Shown here piece after piece: positions 19,264-29,322 of a stretch of 64,000 nt of DNA. Numbering within the stretch: position 1 is the stretch's first letter; the number at the start of each line of letters is the position of its first letter. The notes below the pieces were generated by a model. The model searched no databases, was not told the DNA's origin, and was given only the letters and a program-made list of their open reading frames with translations. Source of the stretch: Ceratopteris richardii (Eukaryota; Streptophyta; Polypodiopsida; Polypodiales; Pteridaceae). The DNA lies in the NCBI GenBank assembly GCA_020310875.1, contig CM035413.1, positions 184,539,118-184,603,117 on the forward strand. Reading direction: 5' to 3'. Made by a program: the position numbers and the translations under genes.

Positions 19264-20075
19264 AACAGGACCTTTTGGAAAAATCGCGATTTTGGGGGTC
19301 CGAAAATCGCGATCCTGAGCTCTTATGAAAATCGCGATTTTGTGAAATCATGAAAATCACGATGCTGAATACTTATGAAATTCGCGATTCTGAGAAATCC
19401 TTAAATAATACGATTTTGGCTGAAAATCGTGAAATACGCGATTTTGAGTGAGAATCGTGAAAAACATTTTGAGTGAGAATCGTGGAAAACGCCATTTTGA
19501 GAGAGAACCGTGAAAAACGCAATTCTGATAGAAAATCGTGGGCCTGAAAATCGCGATTTTGAGTATGACCAAAAAATCGCAATTTTGACTAAAAATCGTG
19601 TTTTTCTCAAAATCGTGTTTTCTGAAAATCGCGATTTCGAATGAAAATCATGTTTTTGCTTAGAATCGTATTTTTACCTGAAAATCGTGATTTTGGCTAA
19701 AAATCGTGTTTTTGAGAATCGTGTTCTGAAAATCGCGATTTTGTACCTTAATGAAAATTGTGTTTTGAAAATTGTGAAAATCGCGATTTTGGATGAAAGT
19801 CGTGTTTTTGAAAATCGGAATTTTGGAGCCAATTGAGAATCATGTTTTCCCAAAGTCATGTTTGTGATATGAAAATCTTGATTTTGCCTTAGAATCGTGT
19901 TTTTGAGGAACTTAGAGAATCGCAATTTTGAGCACAACTAGAGAATCGTGATTCTGAGAATGACCTCAGAATTGTGTTCTTTTTTAGAAAGCTTCTAGCG
20001 AGAAATAGAAAATCGGATTTTTTTGAAAAAAAATGAATTTTATGAAAATCACGCTTTTCAAAATCGTGTTTTTTG
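19264..20075. repeat. Array of degenerate AAAATCGCGATTTT palindromes
   Basis: About 800 bp in which a short palindromic core, AAAATCGCGATTTT, and variants with ATCGTG, ATCGCA or ATCATG occur dozens of times at irregular spacing of roughly 15-35 bp. At least six copies keep an intact AATCGCGATT core (for example near 19280, 19328, 19547, 19624, 19728 and 19777). TCGCGA-type words are otherwise rare in this AT-rich window. Neighbouring copies are often joined by TTTTGAG or TGAAAA. It is not a regular tandem satellite. Confidence 0.8.
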
Positions 20076-20250
20076 GCGGGAAATTCAAATTTTTGAGCGC
20101 CAAGCAATGGCAAGCTCTGTATGTGGAGAAAATTGTGAAAAAACATAGGTGCTTGCTTTCCCTTGCACTTCCTAACTCCTTCTCGCACAATAATGCATGA
20201 AAAATGGTATGAAAATGGTGAAAATGCACAAAAAAACAAGAAATTTCTAT

Positions 20251-20330
20251 GAAGAAGAAGATGGATGAAGAAGAAGATGGATGAAGATGAAGATGGTGAT
20301 GATGATGAAGATGAAGAAGAAAAATCAAAA
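20251..20330 (+). repeat. Purine-rich GAA/GATGA low-complexity tract
   Basis: Runs of GAAGAAGATGGATGAAGAA type sequence, purine-only for most of 80 bp. Translated frames are Lys/Asp/Glu or Ser/Phe homopolymers and not real proteins. Confidence 0.7.
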
Positions 20331-20416
20331 AATGAATAGAAATGATATTTTTTATTCACCTTCCAACATCACAGATCTACGATCTTACCATCACAACGCT
20401 CATCCTCGAAGCTCTC

Positions 20417-20434
20417 TCCCCGGAAACGGCACCA
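20417..20434 (-). other. Primer binding site of element D
   Basis: On the minus strand TGGTGCCGTTTCCGGGGA lies 8 nt inside the LTR. It resembles the TGGCGCCGTTGCCGGGGA class used by plant Athila/Tat gypsy elements (general knowledge), with two mismatches. Confidence 0.7.
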
Positions 20435-20442
20435 AAATTTGG

Positions 20443-21051
20443 TGTAACTCAAGCGTTAGCACCACCTCCTTTACTTGTCAATCCACAGAGACATGAGGAC
20501 CAATATGAAGACCTTGAGCTAGTGAAGGCACAAGAGTGTGAGTGAAAGCATAAAAACATGCACACAAATACATACACACGCGCACACGATAAGATCAAAG
20601 AGAGGAACAATGGAAAGCTTTCAATTGGAAAGGAACTCTCTTACAAAAGCTCTATTCTCTAACAAACTAACCTCAAAAATGAGCTCTCTAGTTCTTTTTA
20701 TAGTTTTTGGATTAGTTTTGGCCCTATCAAGAGCTAGTGTCCGGCCTAGTTAAAAATTAGGTTCTAGGGCTTATTTGAAGGCTCAAATGGAGCATAAAAA
20801 TTATGAAAATTGGTAGGATGATACTTCTAATGCTCCTCAAGCTCAAGGACTCCTCGGCTTGCAAAAATGGAGCTATAAAAAGGTGAAATGATATTTACAA
20901 TGGTTTCTAGTGATGAAAATCACTATTTTGTAGGGATTTCTTCTGAAAAATTTGACATACATTTCTTGGAGCTCCATATGTGCTCCTTCTTCTTGTGTGT
21001 CCACTTCTCTGATGCACTTATTACGCTTGTCCTTGACCTTGAGCTTGAACA
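20443..21051 (-). repeat. 5' LTR of element D
   Basis: 609 bp from TGT at 20443 to ACA at 21051 (minus strand TGT...ACA). A minus-strand TATA box sits at 20694-20703. At 21052 the sequence switches to RNase H coding of gypsy B, and the base context there (CGTGC) is compatible with a host codon pair, giving CGTGC as the predicted target duplication. Confidence 0.6.
20694..20703 (-). promoter_or_regulatory. TATA box in LTR of element D
   Basis: CTATAAAAAG on the minus strand, followed by a region typical of an LTR transcript start. It lies about 350 bp from the LTR 5' edge. Confidence 0.5.
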
Positions 21052-21287
21052 CGTGCAATACCGGACAACTAGTGCGATGGTTTCTATTGTTAATGGAATT
21101 TGATTTTGAAGTAGTAGTCAAGAAAGGGAATACGCACATCCGTGCGGATCGCCTATCAAGAATGACACATGGAGAACCTCCCACAAGAGCACTAGATGAT
21201 TTGGTAGATACATATCTTTTCAACCTCGAAGTATGTCCACAATGGGCGAAAAAATTTTCCCATACTCATGCATGGACCTCAACATAG
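21052..21287 (+). pseudogene. pol: Gypsy B RNase H C-terminal end
   Basis: Starts at the LTR of D with the NTGQLVRWFLLLMEFDFEVV block, then HIRADRLSRM, then an acidic tether DDLVDTYLFNLE. It lines up closely with the last part of RNase H in element A. The catalytic N-terminal part lies beyond element D, outside the window. Confidence 0.75.
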
Positions 21288-21304
21288 GATCAATTTAAAC
21301 AGAA

Positions 21305-21744
21305 GCCAAGAGCTTTGGAAGATTAAAAATCTCCATATCATAGCTGGAAGCCTATACCACCAAGAACCAAGTGGAATACTTATGAGATGTGTGGAAGAAG
21401 AGGAGCAAGAGATGTGGCTTCAAAAAGCACACGCAAATTAATGGAAAACTCATCGAAGTGTTAATGGAGCCTGGCAAGCACTTACGAGATTAGGCATATA
21501 TTGGCCAACCATGCAGAGGGATACACATAACTACGTATCTACATGCCCCACTTGTCAAGAAAGAATGCCTAAAGAGAACTCCACGCTATGTTACTCTACA
21601 GTAGCATCGAGGTGGAGTATGCCTCTGGTAAAATTCTTGAAAATGCAAGAGTACCCAGAAGGAGCTAATTTGGCAACAAAACGTGCCCTCGAGGAGCAAA
21701 GCAGAGATTATGTACTAATAGGCAAACAACATTTCAAGAGATGA
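21305..21744 (+). pseudogene. pol: Gypsy B extra H2C2 zinc module (first copy) and linker
   Basis: A LYHQEPSGILMRCVEEEEQE lead-in is followed by His codons at 21429 and 21451 (H-x6-H). Then come LTRLGIYWPTMQRDTHNY and Cys codons at 21544 and 21553 (CPTC). A linker of about 60 residues follows (ASRWSMPLVKFLKMQEYPEG ...) to the second module. One TAA lies between the His residues, where A also has a different residue. The match to 3000-3305 in element A is clear in spacing and motif order. Confidence 0.65.
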
Positions 21745-21960
21745 AGGGACAATCACTTAAGAATGTGCATCCATGAAGATGAGTATGTTTCAGTCTTAGA
21801 GATGGCTCATATAGGAGCCATCGGAGGACATTTTTCTACAGATAAAATTGCAAAAATGGTTCTCTTTGCTGGAATGTGGTGGCCAACTCTATATCAAGAT
21901 GCAACCACATATGTCCAAAGATGCGATACGTGTCAATGAACAAAGTATCCTATTAGAAGA
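21745..21960 (+). pseudogene. pol: Gypsy B canonical integrase zinc module (second copy)
   Basis: RMCIHEDEYVSVLEMAHIG then GGHFSTDKIAK (H-x5-H), AGMWWPTLYQDATTYVQRCDTC with the Cys pair, then a TGA just after the second Cys. This is the standard Athila/Tat-type integrase leader. It is better preserved than the matching module in A, where the second His is lost. Confidence 0.7.
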
Positions 21961-22805
21961 GATGAAATGCCATTAAGACCTATGATAAGTGCCAGGGCAT
22001 TTACCAAATGGGGGATAGATTTCATAGGACCAATTAGCCCATCAGCAAAAGGTTCTCATGCGGAGTACATAACTGTAGCAATAGACTACTTGACCAAATG
22101 GGTAGAAGCCAAGGCAACTAAGAAGAATGATGCAAGGACCATGGCTAAGTTTCTCTTTGAGAACATATTCACTAGATTTGGATTGCTAATAGAAATCGTG
22201 AGTGATAGAGGCACACACTTCATCAGTGAAGTGATAGAAGCCCTAATGAATGAATTCCTAGTGATTCACAAGAAATGAGCTCCCTATCACCCACAAGCCA
22301 ATGGACAGGTTTAAAGTTCAAACAAGATTTTGTGTACAGTTCTCTCAAAGATTGTTAACAATGAAAGATTTGATTGGGACAAGCAGTTACATCATGCTTT
22401 ATGGGCATTCCGAGTAGCATACAAAAGAGCTATAGGAACTACTCCTTTCAACCTAGTGTACAGGCAAAATGCCATCTTACCAATTGATTTCTTAGTTCCT
22501 ACTCTTAGAGTAGTCTCGAACTATGAATGGAATGGACATGAGTTATCTAATCAATTGGACCAAATCGAGAAGCTACATGAAACTAGATTACAAGCAGTGG
22601 TAGGCATTTATGCTGCAAAAAGGCGACAAAAGGCATACTTTGATGTTCATATTAAGGATAAAAATTTGAAGTAAGGAGATTTAGTCCTGGTATATACTTT
22701 AAAGCAACATGCAAAGAAGCTGCAAAAAAGAGGGTATGGCCCCTTGGTGATCAGTCACATATCAACTAGTGGAGCCATCAATTTAGTAACCCTAGATGGA
22801 GAAGT
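21961..22805 (+). pseudogene. pol: Gypsy B integrase core and start of C-terminus
   Basis: First Asp in KWGIDFIGPISPS, second Asp in EIVSDRGTHF. The catalytic Glu codon position after PQANGQV reads TAA (22312-22314), so the third catalytic residue is replaced by a stop. Downstream are AFRVAYKRAIGTTPFNLVY, LPIDFLVPTL and the GPLVISHIS segment. The frame runs into the copia F insertion at 22805/22806 in the DGE segment, and continues at 29323. Confidence 0.78.
22801..22805 (+). repeat. Target site duplication GAAGT, left copy (copia F)
   Basis: GAAGT directly precedes the TG of the left LTR and is repeated exactly after the CA of the right LTR at 29318-29322. Confidence 0.95.
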
Positions 22806-23918
22806 TGTTGGATGTGATGGCTGGATACACTTAGAAGATCAAGCTGGTGCTGCAAAACCTGCTTCACACCTGCCCTCCTTTGACTCCAGATATGCTTAGT
22901 AGACTCCTTGAGCTTCCAAATGACACCAAAAACTATATATGTGCTTTACAAAATAATTGTGTAGTAACCAAATCAAAACAGATGATTTTGAACCTTCACA
23001 AGTCCAAAAAACTTTCTATTCCTGTAATGATACCTGCTCAGTCTTAAGCTCAGTGTGACCAGCACACTTACAATTGGATTAATTCCTTCTGTGAGTATTA
23101 AATTAACTTAACAAGCTACCATTAGCAAGTTAAATCACTCCAATTGATAAACTATGCACTGAGAATGATCTTTAGCAAAATCAGAGACACCCCCGACTTT
23201 TTAGGATCTATACAGAAAAATACCAGAGACTGCTTCGACCGTGATTTCTCCCAATTGGCTGAATGGAATAACTTGAAACTTTGTAGTGTTGTAGAATACT
23301 TTGAGCTGGTTCCAATGGGCTTTGAATCATCCAATTTGATTCAGTAGATCTTGAGATATGCCCTGTTGAAGTTGACAGACTTGGAGGTAGTCACTCAGAG
23401 AAAACAGAGACTATGAATGTATGTATATTGATTAACTATAATGATTGTACATTCCCATTGGCATGTAGTGTGATGCTCAATGATACTCAGAGGTGTAGGC
23501 TAAAGTATAGCTCACACACACTCAATAATTTGCTCAGAATTGCCTCGGGAAGTGAGCAACTGACTCACGACTTTTTACATAGCCTTTTTATAAGAGTTTT
23601 GAAGGAATTTGAATTTGAATTAAAATTAAGGCTCCCTTGAATCTCTCCTCTAGACTTAGGGAGATATTCCCTCAACTAAATCATCTACCTTTTCCACGAC
23701 TCTAGTCTAGTAGGTGTGATTACATGATTAATAAAGTCATATAGACTTTTTACATTGGATAAAAAGTAATAACCAATTAAGCATTGGTTTCTATGGTTCA
23801 AATGTATCCTTCAAGAGTTCAAACTTTAGCCTTCCAAGGTTCCAATTGTCCAAGCCTTATGTTGAGTCTTCAATATTGATATCCAAGCCAATGTGTGTAG
23901 GCTTGTTTTGCACCAACA
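22806..23918 (-). repeat. 3' LTR of copia F
   Basis: TGTTGG...CAACA, 1113 bp, same length as its partner at 28205-29317. Differences seen by eye are near 22833, 23482 and 23568. Small open frames inside are identical in both LTRs and are not genes. Confidence 0.95.
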
Positions 23919-23930
23919 GCTCCCCCTCAA
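23919..23930 (-). other. Polypurine tract of copia F
   Basis: TTGAGGGGGAGC on the minus strand, directly abutting the 3' LTR. The same tract precedes the LTRs of copia H, I and K in this window. Confidence 0.9.
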
Positions 23931-23959
23931 GCCAAACACTTTGGCTCAAGTCTTCATCT

Positions 23960-25009
23960 CTAGTCTTCAATTATTTCCTGCAATCCAATCATGGATTTAA
24001 ATCTGCATAGCTTGCTTCCATCCAGAGCTTTAGTAAGCAAATCTGCACATTGTATATTAGTAGACACATATGATAATTGAATTTCTTTGCTAAGTAATTT
24101 CTCCCTCACATAGTGGTAATGAACCTCTATGTGTTTTGTCCTAGCATGATAAATTGGATTAGCTGCTAGGTGAAGAGAACTTGTGTTATCACCAAATATG
24201 ATTGGTGACCTTGTGTATAGGCCCAATTCTGAATATAATAGCTTCAACCATATGGCTTCTTGAGTGGCATTGGCTAGCCCTCTGTACTCTGCCTCAGTAG
24301 ATGATAGAGCTACTGTGGGTTGTTTCTTGGATGACCAAGAAATTGGTTTATCACCTGCAAAGCATATGTAACCAGATGTACTCCTCCTGTCATCCTTGCA
24401 ACCTGCCCAATCTGCATCTGAGTATACCTTAATATCAATGTGTGATGAATATGGAAAGTACAAACCATGATTTTGTGTTCCCTTTAGGTACTTTACTATC
24501 TTCTTGGCTGCCTCCAAATGTGGTACTCTTGGTTTATGCATAAATTGGCTAAGTACACTAACACCATATGATATATCAATCCTGGTTAAGGTAGCATAAT
24601 TAAGACTACCTACCAAACTTTGGTAACCTATAATATTTTTGAGTTCTTCTCCTTCATGTGCACTGAGTTTGTGGTTGACCTCCATAGGAATGTTTGAGAC
24701 TTTAGCTTCCTGCAAATTAAACTTCTTGACCATGTCCTGAATGTACTTCTTTTGAGTAATAAATATGCCTGAATTTGTGTAGACCAATTCAAGTCCTAGG
24801 AAGTATTTCAATAATCCAAGATCATTGATCTTGAATTCCTTCATCATTTGACCTTTGATGTGTCTTATCCCCTGAACATCATTTCCTGTAATAATGATGT
24901 CATCAACATAGACACACAAGTATATTACCTCTGAATTGTTCTTCTTTATAAACAATGAAGTATCTGCTTTACTCATGACAAATCCTTGATCTAGGAGATA
25001 GGTTGTCAA
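23960..25009 (-). pseudogene. pol: Copia F reverse transcriptase C-terminal half and RNase H
   Basis: 349 residues. The RT active site VYVDDIIITGN is near residue 37. KYFLGLELVYTNSGIFITQ and VGSLNYATLTRIDISY follow, then the RNase H blocks: VYSDADWAGCKDDRRSTSGY, KQPTVALSSTEAEYRGLANA, FGDNTSS and HTKHIEVHYHYVREKL. It ends in a natural position 30 bp before the polypurine tract. It is cut from the upstream frame by a TAG (25032-25034) in the LKQAPRAW block, a CAG-to-TAG change. Confidence 0.9.
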
Positions 25010-25033
25010 CCTGTAATTCCATGCTCTAGGTGC

Positions 25034-26812
25034 CTACTTCAATCCATACAGAGCCTTCTTCAATTTACAAACATGATTTACCTTATTGGGATCTTCATAG
25101 CCAGGTGGTTGTGACATGTAGACCTCTTCAGATATCCATCCATTCAAGAATGCATTCTTCACATCCAATTGGTACATGTTCCAATTCTTGGATGCAGCTA
25201 CACTCACCATAATTCTGATAGTTGGCATCTTGGCCACAGGAGAAAATGTCTCCTCATAATCAATGCCTTGGGTTTGTGCAAAACCCTTGGCTACCAACCT
25301 AGCTTTATACCTGTTTATTGTACCATCTGAGTTCCTCTTGAGTTTGTAGATCCATCTGGATCCTATCACCTTCATGGAGTCCTTCTTGGGTACCAAGTCC
25401 CAAGTATCACTCTCCTTGAGAGCCTCCATTTCTTCATCCATTGCTTCCTTCCATTCTGGTTTAGCAATTGCTTCTTCAAATGTACCTGGTTCTTCATTCA
25501 AGAGATCCTTTGCAAGATATACAGAGTGCTTGGTTACAAGTGAAGTATCATACCCATACCTAATAGGTTTCTTCTTTTCTCTTTGAGATCTCCTCATAGC
25601 TTGAGTTGAAGATTCTGGATTGTCTTCTAGTTGCTTCATCTTCATCTTCCCTTTGGATTTCCAAGCCTTGAACTCTTCAATGTTGATGGTGTCTTCATCA
25701 TCTGAGCTTGTGTCCTCTTTCTGAGTTGGTTCTTGCTTGATAAGCTTTGGAAAGTCTTCTTCCATATCATAAGGTAGGCTAACTTTCCTGCACTCATTTT
25801 CATACCATGAATCATTCTCATCAAATATAACATCTCTGCTTACCTTGAAGCCTTTGTTTGAGGGGTTATAAAACCTGTATCCCTTCTGATTCAAATCATA
25901 ACCAATGAAGATACACTTTTCAGCCTTAGGGTCTAGCTTTCCCCTTACCTGTGAGGGAATATGCACATATGCAACACATCCAAAGATTTTGCAATGATCC
26001 AGAGATGGTCTCTTACCATGCCAAGCCTCATAGGGTGTCATTCCATCAAGTGTCTTTGATGGCAACCTGTTGATTAAGTATGTGGCAGTAGATACACTCT
26101 CTGCCCAAAGATAATTTGGTAATTTTTTCTCATTAAGCATAGACCTAGCTGTCTCTACAATGAGTCTATTCCTCCTTTCAGCTACCCCATTTTGTTCAGG
26201 TGAGTACCTTCTAGTAATCTCCCTCTTGATGCCTCTTTCCTGCAAGAAATCTTCAAAGTCATTGGAGAAGTATTCTCCACCACCATCTGACCTTAGCCTC
26301 TTCAAATGTCTACCTGTTTGATTTTCAACTAATGCAAGATACCTTTTGAAACAATTAAATACTTCATCCTTATGTTTCATGAAGTATAAGACAGTCCACC
26401 TGCTATAGTCATCAATAAAGGACACATAGTACCTTGATCCAGATATGGATGGCTCCTTGCTAGGTCCCCAAACATCTGTATGCACCAATTCCAAATAATC
26501 TTCATGCATAAAACCTTTCTTGGTATAGGGCAATCTGTGTGACTTACCAAATTGACAAGCCCCACACTTGTATATCATATGTTGCTTGGATACATTAGGT
26601 ATCCCAAGCACACATTGATCTCTACTCATTTGTTTTAGAGTCCTCTCTCCAATGTGACCTAATCTCTTGTGCCAAATCTCCAATTCTGATAGGGTTTGGT
26701 CCTTATAGTTGTACAAAGCAATACTCTTAGTGTCTTCAAGTTCAAAGGTAAACAATCTACCTGATTTTTCTCCCTTGGCTATCCTTCTGAATCCATGTCT
26801 TGGATCCTCCAC
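25034..26812 (-). pseudogene. pol: Copia F integrase and RT N-terminal half
   Basis: 592 residues. Integrase zinc finger: [10 protein letters not shown] for the His pair, and [13 protein letters not shown] for the Cys pair. The DDE core has Asp in HTDVWGP, Asp near FIDDYSRW and later Glu in [10 protein letters not shown]. Then [12 protein letters not shown], an acidic/basic linker, and the RT start with [45 protein letters not shown] and [11 protein letters not shown]. The stops at both ends (26825-26827 and 25032-25034) are nonsense changes in one continuous frame. Confidence 0.9.
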
Positions 26813-26824
26813 ATATGCACCATG

Positions 26825-27886
26825 TTAAGTGAACCTGACTTGTAGACCTTTTTCAACAATCTGACCTACACTCATCAGATTCTTGGTGATTGTTGGAACA
26901 TACAACACTCTGCTTAGTAAATTCTGATTACCATCACTTGTTTTGACATTGCCTACTTTAACAACTGAATGTTTAGTGTCATCACCTGTCTGCACTTGGT
27001 GCTTGCCTTTGGGTTCTTCCAAATCAGAGAGTAAGGCAACATTTCCAGCTACATGGTTAGAGCAACCTGAATCAATATAGAACAAATGATCATCATTGAT
27101 ACCTGATTTAGATGTCATGTTCATAATCAACAAGGAATCATCTTGATCCTCTGCATAATTGTTGTAATCCTTTCTGTTCCTGTATCCACCTTGATAATTG
27201 CTATTGTGATTGTAGCTATTGTTGTAATTATTGTTGTAGCCATGGTAACCTTGAGATTGATTGAATCTGCCTCTGCCTTGAGAGTATCCTCCTCTTTGGT
27301 GACCTCTTCCTCTTTGGTTCTTGTAGTTTTTGTAGCATTCATCTGTGGTATGGTTAGACAAGCCACAAATATTGCATGGAGATTGGTTATAGGGTCTCCC
27401 CCTACCTGACTTACCTCCTCTGCCCCTACCTCTAGATGATCTACCTCTCCCTGCATAGTTTGCTTGGGAGGTAGAGCCTTCTTCATCAACCTTCTTGCTT
27501 TTACCCTTGTCTTTAGTCTTCTTATCAGTATATAGGGCAGAGGGATTGTTACCTTTTGATTGCTCTCCATTCTTTGTGATCTTTGCTTCATGTGTAAAGA
27601 GTTGTCCAATCAGAGTTGTTAGATCAGGTGCTTGGATGTCCATGTACAAGTCCATTGCTGTGGTAAAGCTCTCCCACTTGTCATCTGCCTTTAGTCCATT
27701 GATCACTTGTCTGACTATTTGCTCTTCCTCAATTTCTTCTCCAACACTTGCAAGTTGATCTGCAATGTCTTTGACTTTGGTGACAAAATCTGAGACACAT
27801 TGTTTTGATTGCTTCCTAAGAGTTGTAAACTCAATCCATAGCTGATTCTTTCTGGCCCTTGTGCTTGATGAAAAGTATGTTGACAA
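26825..27886 (-). pseudogene. gag: Copia F gag C-terminal part and protease
   Basis: Gag (UBN2-type copia capsid) continues with QLWIEFTTLRKQSKQ and the FVTKVKDIADQLASVGEEI helix. A Gly/Arg/Asn-rich basic region surrounds a CCHC knuckle (CNICGLSNHTTDEC). The aspartic protease follows with FYIDSGCSNHVAG near 27050-27085. The domain runs into the GAG-pre-integrase region (RVLYVPTITKNLMSVGQ). It ends at a TAA (26825-26827). Confidence 0.88.
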
Positions 27887-27911
27887 GGTTTCCCAAGTCT
27901 CTTGGGAAGTC

Positions 27912-28178
27912 TTACAATTCCTTACATGAGGTAGAAAAATCAGAAATAGAGTTTAGAAGATATGACCTTGCCAAAGCATCTTTAGCACACCATTGGTTGA
28001 GCCTCTCATGTTCATCCTTTGTAGGTAGGCCTCTCGTTTTGAATGAGGGCAATTCCTCATCTCCTGATATGTATCCATACAAGCTTCTCCCTTGTAGATA
28101 GGTCTTCATTCTCAATGACCAAGCCTGGTAATTATTTCTATCCAATTTGTCAATGAAGGAAGGGAAACCATCACCCAT
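27912..28178 (-). pseudogene. gag: Copia F gag N-terminal part
   Basis: The ATG at 28178 lies 12 bp inside the primer site and starts MGDGFPSFIDKLDRNNYQAW, a typical copia gag beginning. The frame is thrown off by one extra T in a homopolymer (plus-strand A run at 27934-27938). The correct frame resumes as LPHVRNCKTSQETW and joins the downstream part. The frame in the LTR upstream of 28178 is not part of the gene. Confidence 0.85.
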
Positions 28179-28190
28179 AATTACCTTATT

Positions 28191-28203
28191 TGCTCTGATA
28201 CCA
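28191..28203 (-). other. Primer binding site of copia F
   Basis: TGGTATCAGAGCA on the minus strand, one base inside the 5' LTR. It is the classic complement of the initiator methionine tRNA 3' end. Confidence 0.95.
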
Positions 28204-28204
28204 C

Positions 28205-29317
28205 TGTTGGATGTGATGGCTGGATACACTTCGAAGATCAAGCTGGTGCTGCAAAACCTGCTTCACACCTGCCCTCCTTTGACTCCAGATATGCTTAGTA
28301 GACTCCTTGAGCTTCCAAATGACACCAAAAACTATATATGTGCTTTACAAAATAATTGTGTAGTAACCAAATCAAAACAGATGATTTTGAACCTTCACAA
28401 GTCCAAAAAACTTTCTATTCCTGTAATGATACCTGCTCAGTCTTAAGCTCAGTGTGACCAGCACACTTACAATTGGATTAATTCCTTCTGTGAGTATTAA
28501 ATTAACTTAACAAGCTACCATTAGCAAGTTAAATCACTCCAATTGATAAACTATGCACTGAGAATGATCTTTAGCAAAATCAGAGACACCCCCGACTTTT
28601 TAGGATCTATACAGAAAAATACCAGAGACTGCTTCGACCGTGATTTCTCCCAATTGGCTGAATGGAATAACTTGAAACTTTGTAGTGTTGTAGAATACTT
28701 TGAGCTGGTTCCAATGGGCTTTGAATCATCCAATTTGATTCAGTAGATCTTGAGATATGCCCTGTTGAAGTTGACAGACTTGGAGGTAGTCACTCAGAGA
28801 AAACAGAGACTATGAATGTATGTATATTGATTAACTATAATGATTGTACATTCCCATTGGCATGTAGTGTGATGCTCAATGGTACTCAGAGGTGTAGGCT
28901 AAAGTATAGCTCACACACACTCAATAATTTGCTCAGAATTGCCTCGGGAAGTGAGCAACTGACTCGCGACTTTTTACATAGCCTTTTTATAAGAGTTTTG
29001 AAGGAATTTGAATTTGAATTAAAATTAAGGCTCCCTTGAATCTCTCCTCTAGACTTAGGGAGATATTCCCTCAACTAAATCATCTACCTTTTCCACGACT
29101 CTAGTCTAGTAGGTGTGATTACATGATTAATAAAGTCATATAGACTTTTTACATTGGATAAAAAGTAATAACCAATTAAGCATTGGTTTCTATGGTTCAA
29201 ATGTATCCTTCAAGAGTTCAAACTTTAGCCTTCCAAGGTTCCAATTGTCCAAGCCTTATGTTGAGTCTTCAATATTGATATCCAAGCCAATGTGTGTAGG
29301 CTTGTTTTGCACCAACA
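28205..29317 (-). repeat. 5' LTR of copia F
   Basis: TGTTGG...CAACA, 1113 bp, nearly identical to 22806-23918. On the minus strand this is the upstream LTR because the primer site and gag follow it. Confidence 0.95.
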
Positions 29318-29322
29318 GAAGT
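29318..29322 (+). repeat. Target site duplication GAAGT, right copy (copia F)
   Basis: Exact repeat of 22801-22805, flanking the right LTR. Confidence 0.95.

Larger units (their letters stand above)
19136..21051 (-). mobile_element. Partial gypsy-type element D (5' LTR, primer site and leader)
   Basis: A minus-strand LTR (20443-21051) is followed by an 18-nt primer site and then about 1.3 kb of leader. The leader consists of purine-rich low-complexity sequence and a palindrome-rich array. I find no pol coding in this part. The right LTR edge abuts the interrupted RNase H of gypsy B, so D appears inserted in B. The left boundary near 19135 is where copia homology ends and is uncertain. Confidence 0.55.
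22806..29317 (-). mobile_element. Complete Ty1/copia retrotransposon F, recently inserted
   Basis: 6512 bp with two 1113-bp LTRs, a 5-bp target duplication, an initiator-Met primer site and a polypurine tract. The minus-strand coding order is gag, protease, integrase, RT, RNase H. By eye I count three substitutions between the LTRs (99.7% identity). The coding region has one frameshift and two in-frame stops, so this copy cannot make a full polyprotein. Copia K on the right half is a relative. Confidence 0.95.

Noticed and set aside
19264..20075. Possible CRISPR-like array
   Set aside because: Repeats are degenerate, spacing is irregular and partly overlapping, there are no unique equal-length spacers, and the setting is a plant transposon.
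19889..20359. Ser/Phe-rich 156-residue frame on the minus strand
   Set aside because: Low-complexity translation of the GAA tract and the palindrome array; no domain or start context.
22847..23640. Three small plus-strand frames repeated at 28147-29039
   Set aside because: They lie in the two LTRs of copia F and are copies of each other; they are LTR sequence and not genes.
28191..28203. Initiator tRNA gene
   Set aside because: Only the 13-nt primer complement is present, in the exact position of a retrotransposon primer site; there is no tRNA cloverleaf.
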